Notes: generated from the sequence alone by a model not told the origin. Positions 17,818-27,740 are shown, numbered from the stretch's first letter. The stretch is 64,000 nt of DNA from Cupriavidus pinatubonensis (GCF_019602855.1 NZ_CP080766.1:744001-808000), one strand, 5' to 3'. Translations and numbers: made by a program.

Positions 17818-18639
17818 TCAGCTTGCCATCACCACCTTCGCCACCATGCCGATAGCGATCAGGCCTGCCACCACAGCAAAACCTTGCTGCAGCCTTGCGC
17901 CGCTCAGCCGGCTCGCGAGCAGTCGGCCACCCAGCATCGCCAGCATGGCACCGGCGGCGAACGGCACACCGACCTGCCAATCCATGCGTCCGGCAATGGC
18001 GGTCGTGATGACACCGGAAGCCGACACCAGCGTGATAACCGCCAGAGATGTCGCGACAATGGTATGCAGCGGCGCATTGGTGGCCTTCTTCAAGGCGGGT
18101 ACGATGACAAAGCCGCCACCGACACCAAGCAGCCCCGACAGAAAGCCTGCGCCTGCGCCGGACAGCGCCAAGGCACGCGTGCACAAGGCTGTCCAGACAA
18201 AGCGTCCAGTTTGGTTGTCGAGCCGGCAAGGCTGCATGGACCGGGCGGCTTCGGCTGCTTGCGGCACCTTGCTCCCCGCTGCCTGCCGGAACATCCGCCA
18301 TGCCACCAACGCCAGCACGGCGGCAAAGAGCAGCGTCAGCGGACCGTTGGGCAGGCGATGGGCAAACCACAGCCCAATTGGCGAGAATAGCGTGCCGGAC
18401 ACCGCCATGAGTAATGCGGCGCGGTAGCGCACGACGCCGGCACGGAGTCCAAGCATTGCGCCGACGGCTGCCGACAAGCCTACCGCCAGCAAGGCGACCG
18501 GCGCTGCCTCCGCCACGCTCAGGCGCAGGACAAAGAGCAACAGCGGCACGGCAAGAATGGCGCCGCCCGCGCCCGTGAGCGCGAGGATGAGGCCCACAAC
18601 AGCGCCCAGTGCAGCGCTGGTGGCAACAATGTCTTGCAT
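17818..18639 (-). CDS. TSUP (TauE/SafE) family membrane permease
   Basis: A 273-residue inner-membrane protein of the sulfite exporter TauE/SafE family. It has about eight hydrophobic segments in two related halves, each with the Gly-rich family motif (LTGAGGAILAVP near residue 22 and GLLGVGGGFVIVP near residue 170). Members carry sulfite, sulfonates or other sulfur or organic anions. It lies downstream of the FisR gene on the same strand, near persulfide dioxygenase and SQR genes, so export of sulfite formed by persulfide oxidation is a reasonable role. That is inferred from context. Confidence 0.85.
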   Translation of the reverse strand: MQDIVATSAALGAVVGLILALTGAGGAILAVPLLLFVLRLSVAEAAPVALLAVGLSAAVGAMLGLRAGVVRYRAALLMAVSGTLFSPIGLWFAHRLPNGPLTLLFAAVLALVAWRMFRQAAGSKVPQAAEAARSMQPCRLDNQTGRFVWTALCTRALALSGAGAGFLSGLLGVGGGFVIVPALKKATNAPLHTIVATSLAVITLVSASGVITTAIAGRMDWQVGVPFAAGAMLAMLGGRLLASRLSGARLQQGFAVVAGLIAIGMVAKVVMAS

Positions 18640-18961
18640 CTGTCATTCCATCAAGATGGGGCGGCTACGTGAATTGCACCGCCAGGCACGCGGCCAGTGC
18701 CGTCGCACAGCCCCCCCCGCACTCACACAGCCGAGAGCGGCCGCGCCATGGCATGCACGGGATCAAAGCCGACACCGCGAACCAGTGCCCGTTTTAATCC
18801 GAAGGGTTCATGCCGACACATAAACAAGTTCCGTGCCATCGTGGCGCGTTGATCAAAAAGGCCGGCAAAACAAAGACTTGCACCGCGAGCGCATGCAAGT
18901 GGAGGACAGCTCCGGCTGTCAGGCGGATGTCACCGCTGCCAGCGGCGGCAGTGAATGGCAG
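18640..18961. other. intergenic region upstream of the TSUP gene
   Basis: About 320 bp between the TSUP start and the fisR terminator. I see no credible gene, and I did not find a clear sigma-54 or sigma-70 promoter for TSUP, although one is expected here. Confidence 0.3.
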
Positions 18962-18996
18962 CGATCTGGCAGTCAAGCGACGGCGCTGCCAGATCG
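18962..18996 (-). terminator. hairpin after fisR
   Basis: CGATCTGGCAG (18962-18972) and CTGCCAGATCG (18986-18996) form a perfect 11-bp stem around a 13-base loop, just past the fisR stop on the minus strand. No T tract follows. It may end fisR transcription before the TSUP gene. Confidence 0.5.
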
Positions 18997-19001
18997 GCGA
19001 A

Positions 19002-20312
19002 TCAGCGGATGCCCAGGTCCCGTAGCCGCCGGTAGAGCGTGCGCTCGCTCATGCCGAGGGCTTGGGCGAGGTCGCGCCGTGTGCCCCGGAACTGACGGAC
19101 CCGCTCGCGCAGCGCCTCGTCGTCGGTTCTCCAGCCGTCTGCCGGGCCCGGCCTGGTGACCGGCGCCATGCCCGTTTCCACGAGCCCCGGCGGGAGATCC
19201 TTGGCACGGATGACGCCGTCATCGGCGTACAGGCGGGCGCGATCGAGCACGTTGCGCAACTCGCGGATGTTGCCGGGCCAGTGATACGCACGCATCCGCG
19301 CCAGCGCTTCGGCGCTGAGGTGGAGCTGGTCCCCGGCCCCGCCCCCGCGCTGCAGGATCGACTCCGCAAGCAGCGGAATATCGTCGAGCCGCTCGCGCAG
19401 GGCCGGCAGGTGAATCGGGAACGCGGCAATACGGAAGTACAGGTCCTGCCGGAACAGCCCTTGACTGACCATCTCGTCCAGTGGCTTGTGCGTGGCCGCG
19501 ACCAGCCGGAAGTCCGCCCGCCGCGTTTCCACGCTACCCACGCGGCGGTAGGTCCCCGATTCGATCAGGCGCAGCAATTTGACCTGCATCGACAGCGGTA
19601 CGTCGCCCATTTCATCGAGGAATAGCGTGCCGCCATCGGCGGTTTCAACCAGACCCGGCTTGCGCGCGATGGCCCCCGTGAACGCGCCTTTTTCGTATCC
19701 GAAGAGTTCGCTCTCGAACAGGGCCTCGGTGAGGCCGGAGCAGTCCACCACGACGAACGGCCCGCCGGCGCGGCTGCTGGCCTCGTGCACAGCGCGTGCA
19801 AACATTTCCTTGCCGGTGCCGGATTCGCCAAGCAACAGGACCGGCAGCGAGGAAGGCGCCACCCGTTGCACGGCCTCCAGCGCAGTATTGAATGCCTCGG
19901 AGCGGCCGACCAGCCCTTCCGCGCTCGCGCGGGCCGATGCGCTGCGCACTGTGCTGAGGCGCTCGACATAGGCAACGACCTGCTGGTCCTCATCGAGGAT
20001 CGGGCGCAGTTCGACATTCACATGTTCCGGGCCACGCGGCGTGTGATGGATATGCAGGACGCGGTCCGGGCCCCGAGTCTCGAACGCCTTGCGCATCGGG
20101 CAATGCTCGCCCGCCTGGTCGCACGGTACGTCATAGCCATGCGAAATCCGGTAGCAATGCTGGCCCAGATAGGGTCGGTCGACAGCGCCGAACTGCCGGC
20201 GGTAGGCAGTGTTGGCAGCCAGGATGCGGTAGTCCGTATCGAGGACGATCATCGGCTGGTTTTCCTGCTCCAGGTAGGACAGGAGTGCCTGGAGAGTGGC
20301 TTTGCGATCCAT
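19002..20312 (-). CDS. fisR: FisR: sulfide/persulfide-sensing sigma-54 activator
   Basis: A 436-residue sigma-54-dependent activator in three parts: an N-terminal PAS-like sensor, an AAA+ domain ([15 protein letters not shown]alker [14 protein letters not shown] loop, [13 protein letters not shown]alker B) and a C-terminal Fis-type helix ([20 protein letters not shown]). With the ATG at 20312 the sensor cysteines fall at Cys53, Cys64 and Cys71, the positions I recall for the sulfane-sulfur-sensing cysteines of Cupriavidus FisR, which also supports this start over one at 20366. It is divergent from the persulfide dioxygenase and SQR genes, which have a -24/-12 promoter and a palindrome in the shared region. 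It should switch them on when sulfide or polysulfide appears. Confidence 0.93.
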   Translation of the reverse strand: MDRKATLQALLSYLEQENQPMIVLDTDYRILAANTAYRRQFGAVDRPYLGQHCYRISHGYDVPCDQAGEHCPMRKAFETRGPDRVLHIHHTPRGPEHVNVELRPILDEDQQVVAYVERLSTVRSASARASAEGLVGRSEAFNTALEAVQRVAPSSLPVLLLGESGTGKEMFARAVHEASSRAGGPFVVVDCSGLTEALFESELFGYEKGAFTGAIARKPGLVETADGGTLFLDEMGDVPLSMQVKLLRLIESGTYRRVGSVETRRADFRLVAATHKPLDEMVSQGLFRQDLYFRIAAFPIHLPALRERLDDIPLLAESILQRGGGAGDQLHLSAEALARMRAYHWPGNIRELRNVLDRARLYADDGVIRAKDLPPGLVETGMAPVTRPGPADGWRTDDEALRERVRQFRGTRRDLAQALGMSERTLYRRLRDLGIR

Positions 20313-20378
20313 CGGGGGCTTGGGGGCTAAGTTGGGGACGGCGTAGGCGGCGCGCCATTCTGCCAAATTGTGCCAGCA

Positions 20379-20494
20379 CTGCCAAGTGGCAGCGCCACGC
20401 TATGCCCCGCGGCAGCCGGATTGACTGTCGTGCTAAAAAATCCGCAAAAAATCAATCACTTGGAGATCGAATTGGCATTGGCACGAGTTTTGAG
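20379..20494 (+). promoter_or_regulatory. FisR-type palindrome and sigma-54 promoter of the sulfide oxidation operon
   Basis: A perfect palindrome CTGCCA-AG-TGGCAG lies at 20379-20392, flanked by further TGCCA half sites, and fits an activator-binding site. About 100 bp downstream TGGCAC (20479-20484), five bases, then TTGAG (20490-20494) match the sigma-54 -24 element well and the -12 element with the usual GC changed to GA. The next gene starts at 20535. Confidence 0.65.
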
Positions 20495-20534
20495 TGGTGA
20501 ATCGCAACGCTCTGCTAACCACGGATAGACACAC

Positions 20535-21431
20535 ATGACACCGACCATGCCAAGCCCCTCGCAAATGGAGATCGAAGCCTTCTTCGATCCCGATACCTCT
20601 ACGCTCAGTTACCTCGTACTGGATCGCGCCACGCTGCAATGCGCATTGATCGACAGCGTGCTCGACTACGATCCCAAATCCGGCCGCACACGCACCGCCA
20701 GTGCGGACCGCCTTGTCGAGCGCGTGCAGTCGCTGCACGCCACCGTGCAGTGGATCGTGGAGACCCATGTGCATGCGGACCACCTGTCTGCCGCCCCCTA
20801 CCTCAAGCGCAGGCTCGGCGGTCAGACCGCCATCGGCAGCCATATCACCACCGTGCAGCAGGTCTTCGGCAAGCTTTTCAACAGTGGTGCAGACTTCGCG
20901 CGCGACGGGCATCAGTTTGACCGCCTGCTGAACGACGGCGATACCTTCAACATCGGCGGACTGCAAATGCGCGCCATGCACACGCCGGGGCATACGCCGG
21001 CATGCATGACTTATGTGGTCAGCGACGGCAACGATACCGCCGCATTCGTCGGCGACACCCTGTTCATGCCGGATTACGGCACTGCCCGGTGCGACTTCCC
21101 CGGCGGCGACGCGCGCACGCTCTACCGTTCCATAAACAAGGTGTTAAGCCTTCCACAAGACACTCGCCTGTACATGTGCCACGACTACCAGCCGGGCGGC
21201 AGGGAAATGAAATACATGACGACGGTCGCGGATGAGCGCGAGAACAACATCCACGTGCGTAACGGAATCAGCGAAGAGGAATTCGTCGCCATGCGCCAGG
21301 CGCGCGACGCCACGCTTTCCATGCCGACCCTGATACTGCCTTCGGTCCAGGTGAACATGCGTGCGGGCGAATTGCCTCCGCCCGAGGACAACGGCGTGCG
21401 CTATCTGAAGATTCCCCTCAACGCCCTCTGA
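20535..21431 (+). CDS. pdo: persulfide dioxygenase (ETHE1-like metallo-beta-lactamase fold)
   Basis: A 298-residue mononuclear iron dioxygenase that oxidises glutathione persulfide to sulfite and glutathione. ETHVHADHLSAAPYL carries the metal-binding HxHxDH motif near residue 77, followed by HTPGHTPACM and the GDTLFMPDYGTARCDFPGG segment of persulfide dioxygenases. It is the first gene after the sigma-54 promoter and precedes the SQR fusion gene by 27 bp. The two form the standard SQR-PDO route of heterotrophic bacteria: SQR makes polysulfide, glutathione forms the persulfide, PDO oxidises it. The protein acts in the cytoplasm. Confidence 0.92.
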   Translation: MTPTMPSPSQMEIEAFFDPDTSTLSYLVLDRATLQCALIDSVLDYDPKSGRTRTASADRLVERVQSLHATVQWIVETHVHADHLSAAPYLKRRLGGQTAIGSHITTVQQVFGKLFNSGADFARDGHQFDRLLNDGDTFNIGGLQMRAMHTPGHTPACMTYVVSDGNDTAAFVGDTLFMPDYGTARCDFPGGDARTLYRSINKVLSLPQDTRLYMCHDYQPGGREMKYMTTVADERENNIHVRNGISEEEFVAMRQARDATLSMPTLILPSVQVNMRAGELPPPEDNGVRYLKIPLNAL

Positions 21432-21458
21432 GCCACCCGACCCAAGGAACAGACGACC

Positions 21459-23135
21459 ATGCAACCCCGCGCCCTCACCAACGATCTTTCGGTCAGCCAG
21501 CAGATCGTTCCAGACGATGTGCACGCTCTGGCGGCCTTCGGCTTTCGCTCGTTGATCTGCAACCGCCCGGATGGCGAAGGCCCTGACCAGCCAAACTTCC
21601 AGGAAATCGAACGCAAGGCTTCCGCGCTCGGCCTGCAAGCACATTACCTGCCGGTGGAATCGGGCAAGGTCAGCGACGAACAGGCTCAGGCGTTCGGCCA
21701 ACTCCTGGACAGCCTGCCGAAACCCGTATTGGCCTACTGCCGCACCGGCACGCGCTCGGCGACGCTGTGGGCGCTGTCGCAGTCCGTGATCAGGCCACTG
21801 CCGGACATCATCGAGCGGGCCGCGGCCGCCGGCTATGATCTAAAGGGCGTCGTGCGGCGCATCGCCAATGGCGGCCGCACGCCCGTCGATGTTGCCGATG
21901 CCAGCCACGCTGTGGTCATCATTGGCGGCGGCGCCGCGGGAATCGCCGTGGCGTCGAGCTTGCTGGCACGCAAGCCGGGGCTGGATATCGCCATCGTGGA
22001 TCCGGCCGACATCCACTACTACCAGCCCGGCTGGACGCTGGTGGGCGGCGGCGTCTTCGAGCCAGCCCATACCGCGCGCAGCATGGCTTCGGTGCTGCCG
22101 CGGGGGGTGGCATGGATCAAGGCAGCCGTGGCAGCCTTCGAGCCCGAGCGCAATGCTGTCATCCTTGATGGGTGCCGCGTGGTGAAGTACGAACAACTGA
22201 TAGTGTGCCCAGGGCTCAAGCTGGATTGGGACGCCATCGAAGGGCTGCCCGAAACGCTGGGCCGCAACGGCGTGACTTCCAACTACCGCTACGACCTCGC
22301 TCCGTACACCTGGAACCTCGTGCGCGAGTTGACCCGCAAGGGCGGCGGCAAAGCGCTTTTCACGCAGCCGCCCATGCCGATCAAGTGCGCCGGCGCGCCG
22401 CAGAAAGCCATGTACCTGTCTGCCGATGCCTGGCGCCGCGCCGGCATTCTCGATCGCGTCGACATAGATTTCTGCAATGCAGGCAACGTGCTGTTCGGTG
22501 TGGCCGACTACGTGCCGGCGCTGATGCAGTACGTCGAGCGCTATGGCATTGCACTGAATTTCGGCGAGACGCTGGTGAAAGTGGATGGCGCCGCACGCCG
22601 GGCAACGTTCCGCCTGGCCGCGGATGGGGGCGATCCGAAACTGGTCGAGCGCGAGTTCGACATGCTCCACGCGGTGCCGCCCCAGAAGGCGCCCGATTTC
22701 ATTCGCGTCAGCCCGCTGGCCGATGCCGCCGGCTGGATCGACGCCGATCCGGCAACGCTGCGTCACAAGCGCTTCGACAATGTCTTCGGGTTAGGCGACG
22801 CCGGCAACATGCCCAATGCCAAGACGGCCGCCGCGGCGCGCAAGCAGGCGCCAGTCGTCGCGCACAACGTGCTCGCCACGCGCGGCGAGGCCACGGGAGA
22901 AGCCCGCTACGACGGCTACGGCTCCTGCCCTCTGACCGTGGAACGCGGCAAGATCGTCCTGGCCGAGTTCACCTACGGCGGCAAGGTCGCACCGAGCTTT
23001 CCGGGCTGGCTCATCGACGGCACGCGGCCTTCGCGGCTGGCATGGTGGCTCAAAGAGCGGATTCTGCCGCCGCTCTACTGGCAGGGGATGCTGAAAGGAC
23101 GCGAATGGCTCGCGACACCCGAGTTGCAGGGATAA
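21459..23135 (+). CDS. sqr: fusion of DUF442-type sulfurtransferase/phosphatase domain and sulfide:quinone oxidoreductase
   Basis: A 558-residue two-domain protein. Residues 1-110 or so are a TIGR01244/DUF442 domain with the Cys-X5-Arg loop CRTGTRSA, as in BLH-type persulfide-handling proteins. From about residue 148 an FAD enzyme begins (VVIIGGGAAGIAVASSLL) that resembles membrane-associated sulfide:quinone oxidoreductases, with cysteines at CPGLKLDW and KCAGAPQKAMYL and a second FAD motif at FGLGDAGNMPNAKTAAAARK. It starts at an ATG with AAGGAA upstream. The fusion puts a possible sulfur carrier on the enzyme that makes sulfane sulfur. It is co-transcribed with the dioxygenase and should donate electrons to ubiquinone. 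Confidence 0.9.
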   Translation: MQPRALTNDLSVSQQIVPDDVHALAAFGFRSLICNRPDGEGPDQPNFQEIERKASALGLQAHYLPVESGKVSDEQAQAFGQLLDSLPKPVLAYCRTGTRSATLWALSQSVIRPLPDIIERAAAAGYDLKGVVRRIANGGRTPVDVADASHAVVIIGGGAAGIAVASSLLARKPGLDIAIVDPADIHYYQPGWTLVGGGVFEPAHTARSMASVLPRGVAWIKAAVAAFEPERNAVILDGCRVVKYEQLIVCPGLKLDWDAIEGLPETLGRNGVTSNYRYDLAPYTWNLVRELTRKGGGKALFTQPPMPIKCAGAPQKAMYLSADAWRRAGILDRVDIDFCNAGNVLFGVADYVPALMQYVERYGIALNFGETLVKVDGAARRATFRLAADGGDPKLVEREFDMLHAVPPQKAPDFIRVSPLADAAGWIDADPATLRHKRFDNVFGLGDAGNMPNAKTAAAARKQAPVVAHNVLATRGEATGEARYDGYGSCPLTVERGKIVLAEFTYGGKVAPSFPGWLIDGTRPSRLAWWLKERILPPLYWQGMLKGREWLATPELQG

Positions 23136-23242
23136 CACCCGAAGCTGCCCGAACTGTTGTACCCGGTTGCGGTTATCCGGTTCTACCCCCTTCCGGGCAA
23201 GACTTGTCTACCGTCGGCCCAAATGGCACACCATGGTTGAAA

Positions 23243-24232
23243 TCAGTGCTCGTCTGACGCGCTGAAACGCCGCCGGTAGTATCCAGGACTTGTTCCAAGC
23301 CGGGTGCGAAAATGATTGCGCAACGTGGCTGCGGCACCAAAGCCCACCTGCACCGCGATGTCATCCATCGATAATCCGGTTTCTTCGAGCAACACCCTGG
23401 CTCGGCTGATCCGCTCGATCAGCAACCACTCACCAGGCGGCATGGCCATCATGTTGACGAAGTGGCGCTGGAAGGTGCGGCCACTCATTGCGGCTTGTTT
23501 TGCCATCCTGACAATCGGCCAGTCTTCCCCCAATGTTGCGCGCACCGTGTCCAAGAGAGGAGCCAACGATGCGCTGCTGCGCTTCGAAACCGGCTCGGCA
23601 ATATACTGGGCCTGACCGCCTTCACGGTGCGGGGGCATGACCAGCCGACGTGCGACCTGATTGGCAGCGCGAGGCCCGAAGTCCCGGCGAATCAGGTGCA
23701 GGCACAGGTCGATTCCCGCCGCACTGCCGGCCGAAGTCAGGACATCGCCAGCATCGACGTAGAGCACATCTGCCTCTACCCGGATTTCCGGATACCGTTC
23801 CGCAAGCGCTGTCGCGTGACGCCAGTGGGTAGTCGCCCGCTTGCCGTCAAGCAAGCCTGCGGCAGCCAATACGAAGGCACCGGTGCAGATCGACATAACC
23901 CTCGCTCCGCGCTTGTTCGCCTTTTGCAAAGCACGGCAAAGCTCCGGCGGCACAACGGCATCGATGCTGCGCCACCCGGGAACAATGATTGTCTTGGCCT
24001 TCGATAAAAGTTCAAGGCCCCCGTCTGCTTGCACCTGGATACCGCCCACTCCGCGCAACGTTCCAGGCTCGGCCGAACATGTCGCAAAGCGATACCACTC
24101 GTCTCCCATTTCCGGTCTGGGCAGACCGAATACTTCCACGGCGCAGCCGTATTCAAACAGGCTTAGCCCGTCGTAGACGACGACTGCTACCAGCCCTCCG
24201 TTGGCACGGGTTTGCGTTTTGTTCTTTGACAT
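23243..24232 (-). CDS. ftrA: FtrA-like GlxA/AraC-family transcriptional regulator
   Basis: A 329-residue regulator with an N-terminal DJ-1/PfpI-like domain (VVVYDGLSLFEYGCAVEVFG, ICTGAFVLAAAGLLDGKRAT with the elbow Cys) and a C-terminal AraC pair of helix-turn-helices (AMSGRTFQRHFVNMMAMPPG, then FGAAATLRNHFRTRLGTSPG). It matches the FtrA subgroup in layout; the symbol is by resemblance. It lies between the SQR gene, whose stop is convergent with its own, and the broken DUF3088/cystine cluster. That suggests control of amino-acid or sulfur genes, which is inference. The upstream 300 bp hold no recognised operator. Confidence 0.85.
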   Translation of the reverse strand: MSKNKTQTRANGGLVAVVVYDGLSLFEYGCAVEVFGLPRPEMGDEWYRFATCSAEPGTLRGVGGIQVQADGGLELLSKAKTIIVPGWRSIDAVVPPELCRALQKANKRGARVMSICTGAFVLAAAGLLDGKRATTHWRHATALAERYPEIRVEADVLYVDAGDVLTSAGSAAGIDLCLHLIRRDFGPRAANQVARRLVMPPHREGGQAQYIAEPVSKRSSASLAPLLDTVRATLGEDWPIVRMAKQAAMSGRTFQRHFVNMMAMPPGEWLLIERISRARVLLEETGLSMDDIAVQVGFGAAATLRNHFRTRLGTSPGYYRRRFSASDEH

Positions 24233-24530
24233 GAATGACGGATCGCTAGTGGGTCGCAGTCGAGGTCACCTGGCGAGGTGGATACGTGGCCCGGCTGTCG
24301 CGCGACTCAGAAGTGTCCAGACCGGCAAACCCAGGACCGCAGCGAGGATCAGCAGGCAGGAACCGTCCCGAATCGCCGTGCCACCATTTTGGCATGATCC
24401 AGACGTTAATTGTCGTTCGTGCCACTAGTGAGTTTACCTACCCACCCCTATCCTTGGATCGGTGGTTCGCGACCCGACAAGGGAAGGGAACGACGTACAC
24501 CACTGACTTCAACCCAAAGTGAGAGACAAC
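24233..24530. other. intergenic region between ftrA and the DUF3088 gene
   Basis: About 300 bp that should hold both divergent promoters. I did not identify convincing -35/-10 pairs or a repeat. Confidence 0.3.
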
Positions 24531-24879
24531 GTGAAAGACAAGCTACTGATGCTCCGCCCTGGTTTTTTTTCAAGGCTCGGAAGGCCCCTTCTATTGCGGC
24601 GATGCCATTGCTGTCGAAGGGCTGCTCAGCTTCTTCCCGCAGCTGCGCAGCGAGATCGATGTCGAGTACATCGATGCGCCGCGCCCGCGCCAGGCAATTG
24701 TCGAGTTGATCGGCGAAGCAAACCAGTCCGCCCCTGTCCTGGTGCTCGGAGCCGGACGAACGCCGGTTGACGACAGCGTCGAGATTCGCATGCACGGCCA
24801 GACACAGTTCATCGATTCCCCCGACCATATCCGTCGATACCTATCGTCGCAATACGGCGTAGCTCGACCGGCTTCCTGA
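24531..24879 (+). pseudogene. DUF3088 family protein, frameshifted at a T8 run
   Basis: This is a gene for a DUF3088 protein (about 115 residues) with one frameshift. It starts at GTG 24531 (KDKLLMLRPGFF). After eight T residues at 24563-24570 the frame must shift to continue EGPFYCGDAIAVEGLLSF, VEYIDAPRPRQAIVELIG and finally IRRYLSSQYGVARPAS to the stop at 24877. Seven Ts would restore the whole protein. DUF3088 proteins have no assigned function. A T8 run is a classic site for sequencing error and also for polymerase slippage. The gene heads a cluster in which every gene carries indels. Confidence 0.75.
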
Positions 24880-24984
24880 GTGCCGCACCAGCGGTCAGTT
24901 CATGGCCACCACTGAAGCCAGGAACAGAGCGAAGCACGTGCGCGGTAGAGGCTCACAGCCAAATGCCGCGCCGGCTCTCCGCCG

Positions 24985-25003
24985 GCCCTCGTGACCCGAG
25001 GGC
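24985..25003 (+). terminator. hairpin after the DUF3088 gene
   Basis: GCCCTCG (24985-24991) pairs perfectly with CGAGGGC (24997-25003) around a five-base loop, about 105 bp after the stop. No T tract. Confidence 0.4.
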
Positions 25004-25192
25004 TGCGGATAGCGAAGCCGTTGCCCGATTGTAGATACTTCTTACACTTCAGGCCGCATATCAAGAACGTCGTTGCCAATAGCTCGACACAAGTAGAAAA
25101 ATATTCCACAAAATGGCTTTGCCCCTTCGTCTTTTGAAAGTTCATTCCCCCTCCCTGATCACTACGATTTCTCTCACGGCTTTAACGAGCCA

Positions 25193-25209
25193 CTGTCTCG
25201 ACGAGACAG
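25193..25209. promoter_or_regulatory. palindromic operator candidate upstream of the cystine transporter cluster
   Basis: CTGTCTC-GAC-GAGACAG is a perfect 7+3+7 inverted repeat about 115 bp before the start of the solute-binding-protein gene. It is the only strong palindrome in this 440-bp leader and could be bound by a regulator of cysteine uptake. No hexamers were assigned. Confidence 0.4.
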
Positions 25210-25322
25210 CGGTCCCGAGGCCGGCGAAGGTGCCATCAGCTATCAGGCAAACCGTTCCACGGGACCTGTCTGGCACTGATGTTGCCCTTCGACAATATCT
25301 ATAACCACATTGGAGACAAGGC

Positions 25323-26123
25323 ATGAAGCTGCTGCAATCGCTGTTGCAAAGCGCGCTGCTCGCGACCGTTCTCGGTTTCACCGCACCCGCCGTACATGCT
25401 GAAGACCTGCTGGACACCGTCAAGGCCAGCGGCGTCCTGAAGGTCGGCATGGAGGGCACGTACCCCCGTTCGGCTATCGAAATGGCCAGGGCCAGCTTGA
25501 TGGCTTTGACGTCGCGGTGGCCAGGGCCGTGGCAGACAAGATGGGCCTCAAAGTTCAGTCATTACCACCGAGTGGAGCGGCATCATCGCGGGCCTGCAGG
25601 CCGGCAAATTTGACGTCATCGGTGAATCAGGTGAGCATGACGCCGGCGCGTAAGCAGGCACTCGATTTCACGCAGCCTTATGTCTATTCCGCGGTCCAGG
25701 TGCTTCAACGCAGCAACGACAAGCGCGAATTCGGGTCGTTGGACGCGCTGAAGGGCAAATCCGTTGGCGTCACGCTCGGCAGCAACTATGCCGATCTTGC
25801 CAAATCGGTGCCTGGCATCCAGGTGCAGACCTATCCGGGTACCTCGGAAAACCTGCCGTGATCTCGCAGCCGGCCGTATCGATGCCGCGCTCAATGATCG
25901 GCTGATGCTGCCGTACCTGATCAAGAACGCCAACCTGCCACTACGTACCGGTGCGCTGCTGGCCGGCACGAAGCTGGAAATGGGTATTCCCTACCGCAAG
26001 GGCAATCCCAAATTCGCCAAGGCCATTGACGACGCCCTGATTGCGCTGCAACAGGACGGCACCTTGCGCAAGCTGTCCATCGAGTGGCTCGGCACCGATG
26101 CCAGCCAACCCCTCGCACAGTAA
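25323..26123 (+). pseudogene. cystine/amino-acid ABC transporter substrate-binding protein, four frameshifts
   Basis: The sequence encodes a family 3 solute-binding protein (about 265 residues) with a signal peptide (MKLLQSLLQSALLATVLGFT and AVHA), then LLDTVKASGVLKVGMEGTYP, VSMTPARKQALDFTQPYVYS, LKGKSVGVTLGSNYADLAKS and KFAKAIDDALIALQQDGTLR. It resembles cystine binders of the FliY/TcyJ type. The frame breaks at least four times: a missing C in the run at 25463-25467, a missing T near 25560, an extra G near 25621 and an extra C near 25856. Codons between the breaks are intact. It heads an ABC operon with a permease and an ATPase. Confidence 0.8.
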
Positions 26124-26188
26124 CCCCAACGCCTGACCGCCTGACCGCCCGCCCGTCCGGTTGCGGCCGGGCGCGTCCGGTCAAAGCC

Positions 26189-26862
26189 ATGGATCGCATC
26201 ATGAGCCCTTTTGATCTGATTATTCATGCCTCCCCGGTGCTCTTGCAGGGCGCCGCGATCACCGTGAAGTTCGCCCTGGCCTCGATGATCTTCGGCCTGT
26301 TGGTCGGGATCGTCGTTGCCATCATGGGAATCAGTGCCAGTCCTGTCCTCAGTGGCATCGCACGCGCCTATGTCAGCGTCATGCGGGGGACGCCGCTGCT
26401 TGTGCAGATGTTTGTCGTCTACTACGGTCTGCCCGATCTCGGCATCAATCTCGAACCCACTACTGCCGGCATCCTTACTCTCACGGCCAATGCCGGCGCT
26501 TACCTCTCGGAAAGCATGCGCGGCGCGATCCCTGGGTATCAGCCGCGGGCAATGGAGCGCGGCGGCACAGTCTCGGGCTTAGTCACCTGCAGACACTGCG
26601 TTACATCGTCTGCCCGCAGGCGCTGCGGCTGGCCGTACCGAGCCTCGGCAATACGCTAATCAGCCTGATCAAGGACACCTCGCTGGTTTCCGTCATCACC
26701 GTAACCGAGTTGCTGAGATCGTCGCAGGAGATCATTGCCTCGACTTTCCAACCGCTTCCGCTCTACCTGTCAGTAGCCGCCATTTACTGGTTGCTGAGCA
26801 CAGGATTGTCGTGGGTGCAGCGGCGCATCGAGGCGCGGCTGACACTGCGCGTGACACGCTGA
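26189..26862 (+). pseudogene. amino-acid ABC transporter permease, two frameshifts
   Basis: This encodes a His/Glu/Gln/Arg-type amino-acid permease (about 220 residues): FDLIIHASPVLLQGAAITVK, the RGTPLLVQMFVVYYGLPDLG segment, and after the breaks QALRLAVPSLGNTLISLIKD, which holds the EAA-type loop contacting the ATPase. One extra C near 26530 and one extra G near 26563 throw it out of frame. It lies 65 bp after the binding-protein gene. Family and order indicate cystine or a similar amino acid as cargo. Confidence 0.8.
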
Positions 26863-26915
26863 TTCGCCTGCCAGGCGAAGCGCTACAACAATAATCTGCA
26901 AGCAGGAGACGAACA

Positions 26916-27645
26916 ATGATCGCTCTCGAAGGCGTATCGAAATGGTACGGTCAGTTCAAGGTGCTGGATGCATGCAGCACGCGTGTAGAGAAAGGCGAGG
27001 TCGTGGTCATCTGCTGGTCCGTCGGGATCAGGGAAGTCAACGCTCATCAAGACGGTGAAACGGGCTCGAATCGTTCCAGCAGGGCGTCATCAGCGTGGAC
27101 GGCGTGAGCGTCGGGGATCCCAAGATCAACCTCGCGCAACTGCGCTCACGGGTTGGCATGGTGTTCCAGCATTTTGAGCTGTTCCCGCACCTCAGCATTC
27201 TCGACAACCTTTCCCTGGCACAGGTCAAGGTGTTAAGCGCGGCAAGGACGAGGCCCGGGAAAAAGGCCTAAAACTGCTTGAGCGCGTCGGCCTGAAAGCC
27301 CACGCCGCAAAATTTCCCGCGCAGCTTTCGGGCGGACAGCAACAGCGCGTTGCCATCGCGCGAGCCCTGTCGATGGATCCCGTCGCCATGCTGTTCGATT
27401 GAACCGACTTCGGCACTGGACCCGGATGATGATCAACGAGGTGCTCGACGTCATGACTGGACTCCGCTCGCGAAGGCATGACGATGATCTGCGTCACCCA
27501 TGAAATGGGGTTCGCGAAGAAGGTTGCCAACCGCGTGATCTTCATGGATAGCGGCTCCATTATTGAAGACACTGGCAAAGATGCCTTTTTCGGCGACCCG
27601 AAGTCAGCCCGTGCAAAGGAATTCCTGGCGAAGATCCTGCACTGA
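26916..27645 (+). pseudogene. amino-acid ABC transporter ATPase, multiple frameshifts
   Basis: This encodes a polar amino-acid transporter ATPase (about 240 residues). MIALEGVSKWYGQFKVLDAC begins it. The Walker A loop is recovered only by removing an extra T near 27015, giving CGPSGSGKST. Then come the Q-loop ([14 protein letters not shown]), the signature [19 protein letters not shown] and the H-loop CVTHEMGFAKKVANRV. Further breaks: an extra A near 27059, a missing base near 27238, an extra T at 27400 that creates a stop in the Walker B region, and at least one more before 27475. As written it cannot be functional. Confidence 0.8.
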
Positions 27646-27740
27646 TGAAGGCGCGCTTGCCCGCATGAAGCCTAGAGTCGGCGATAGCTACCTCACAGCG
27701 TCTGTCTCACCTGATTTATTTCCTCCAGAGCCGAAGTCCC

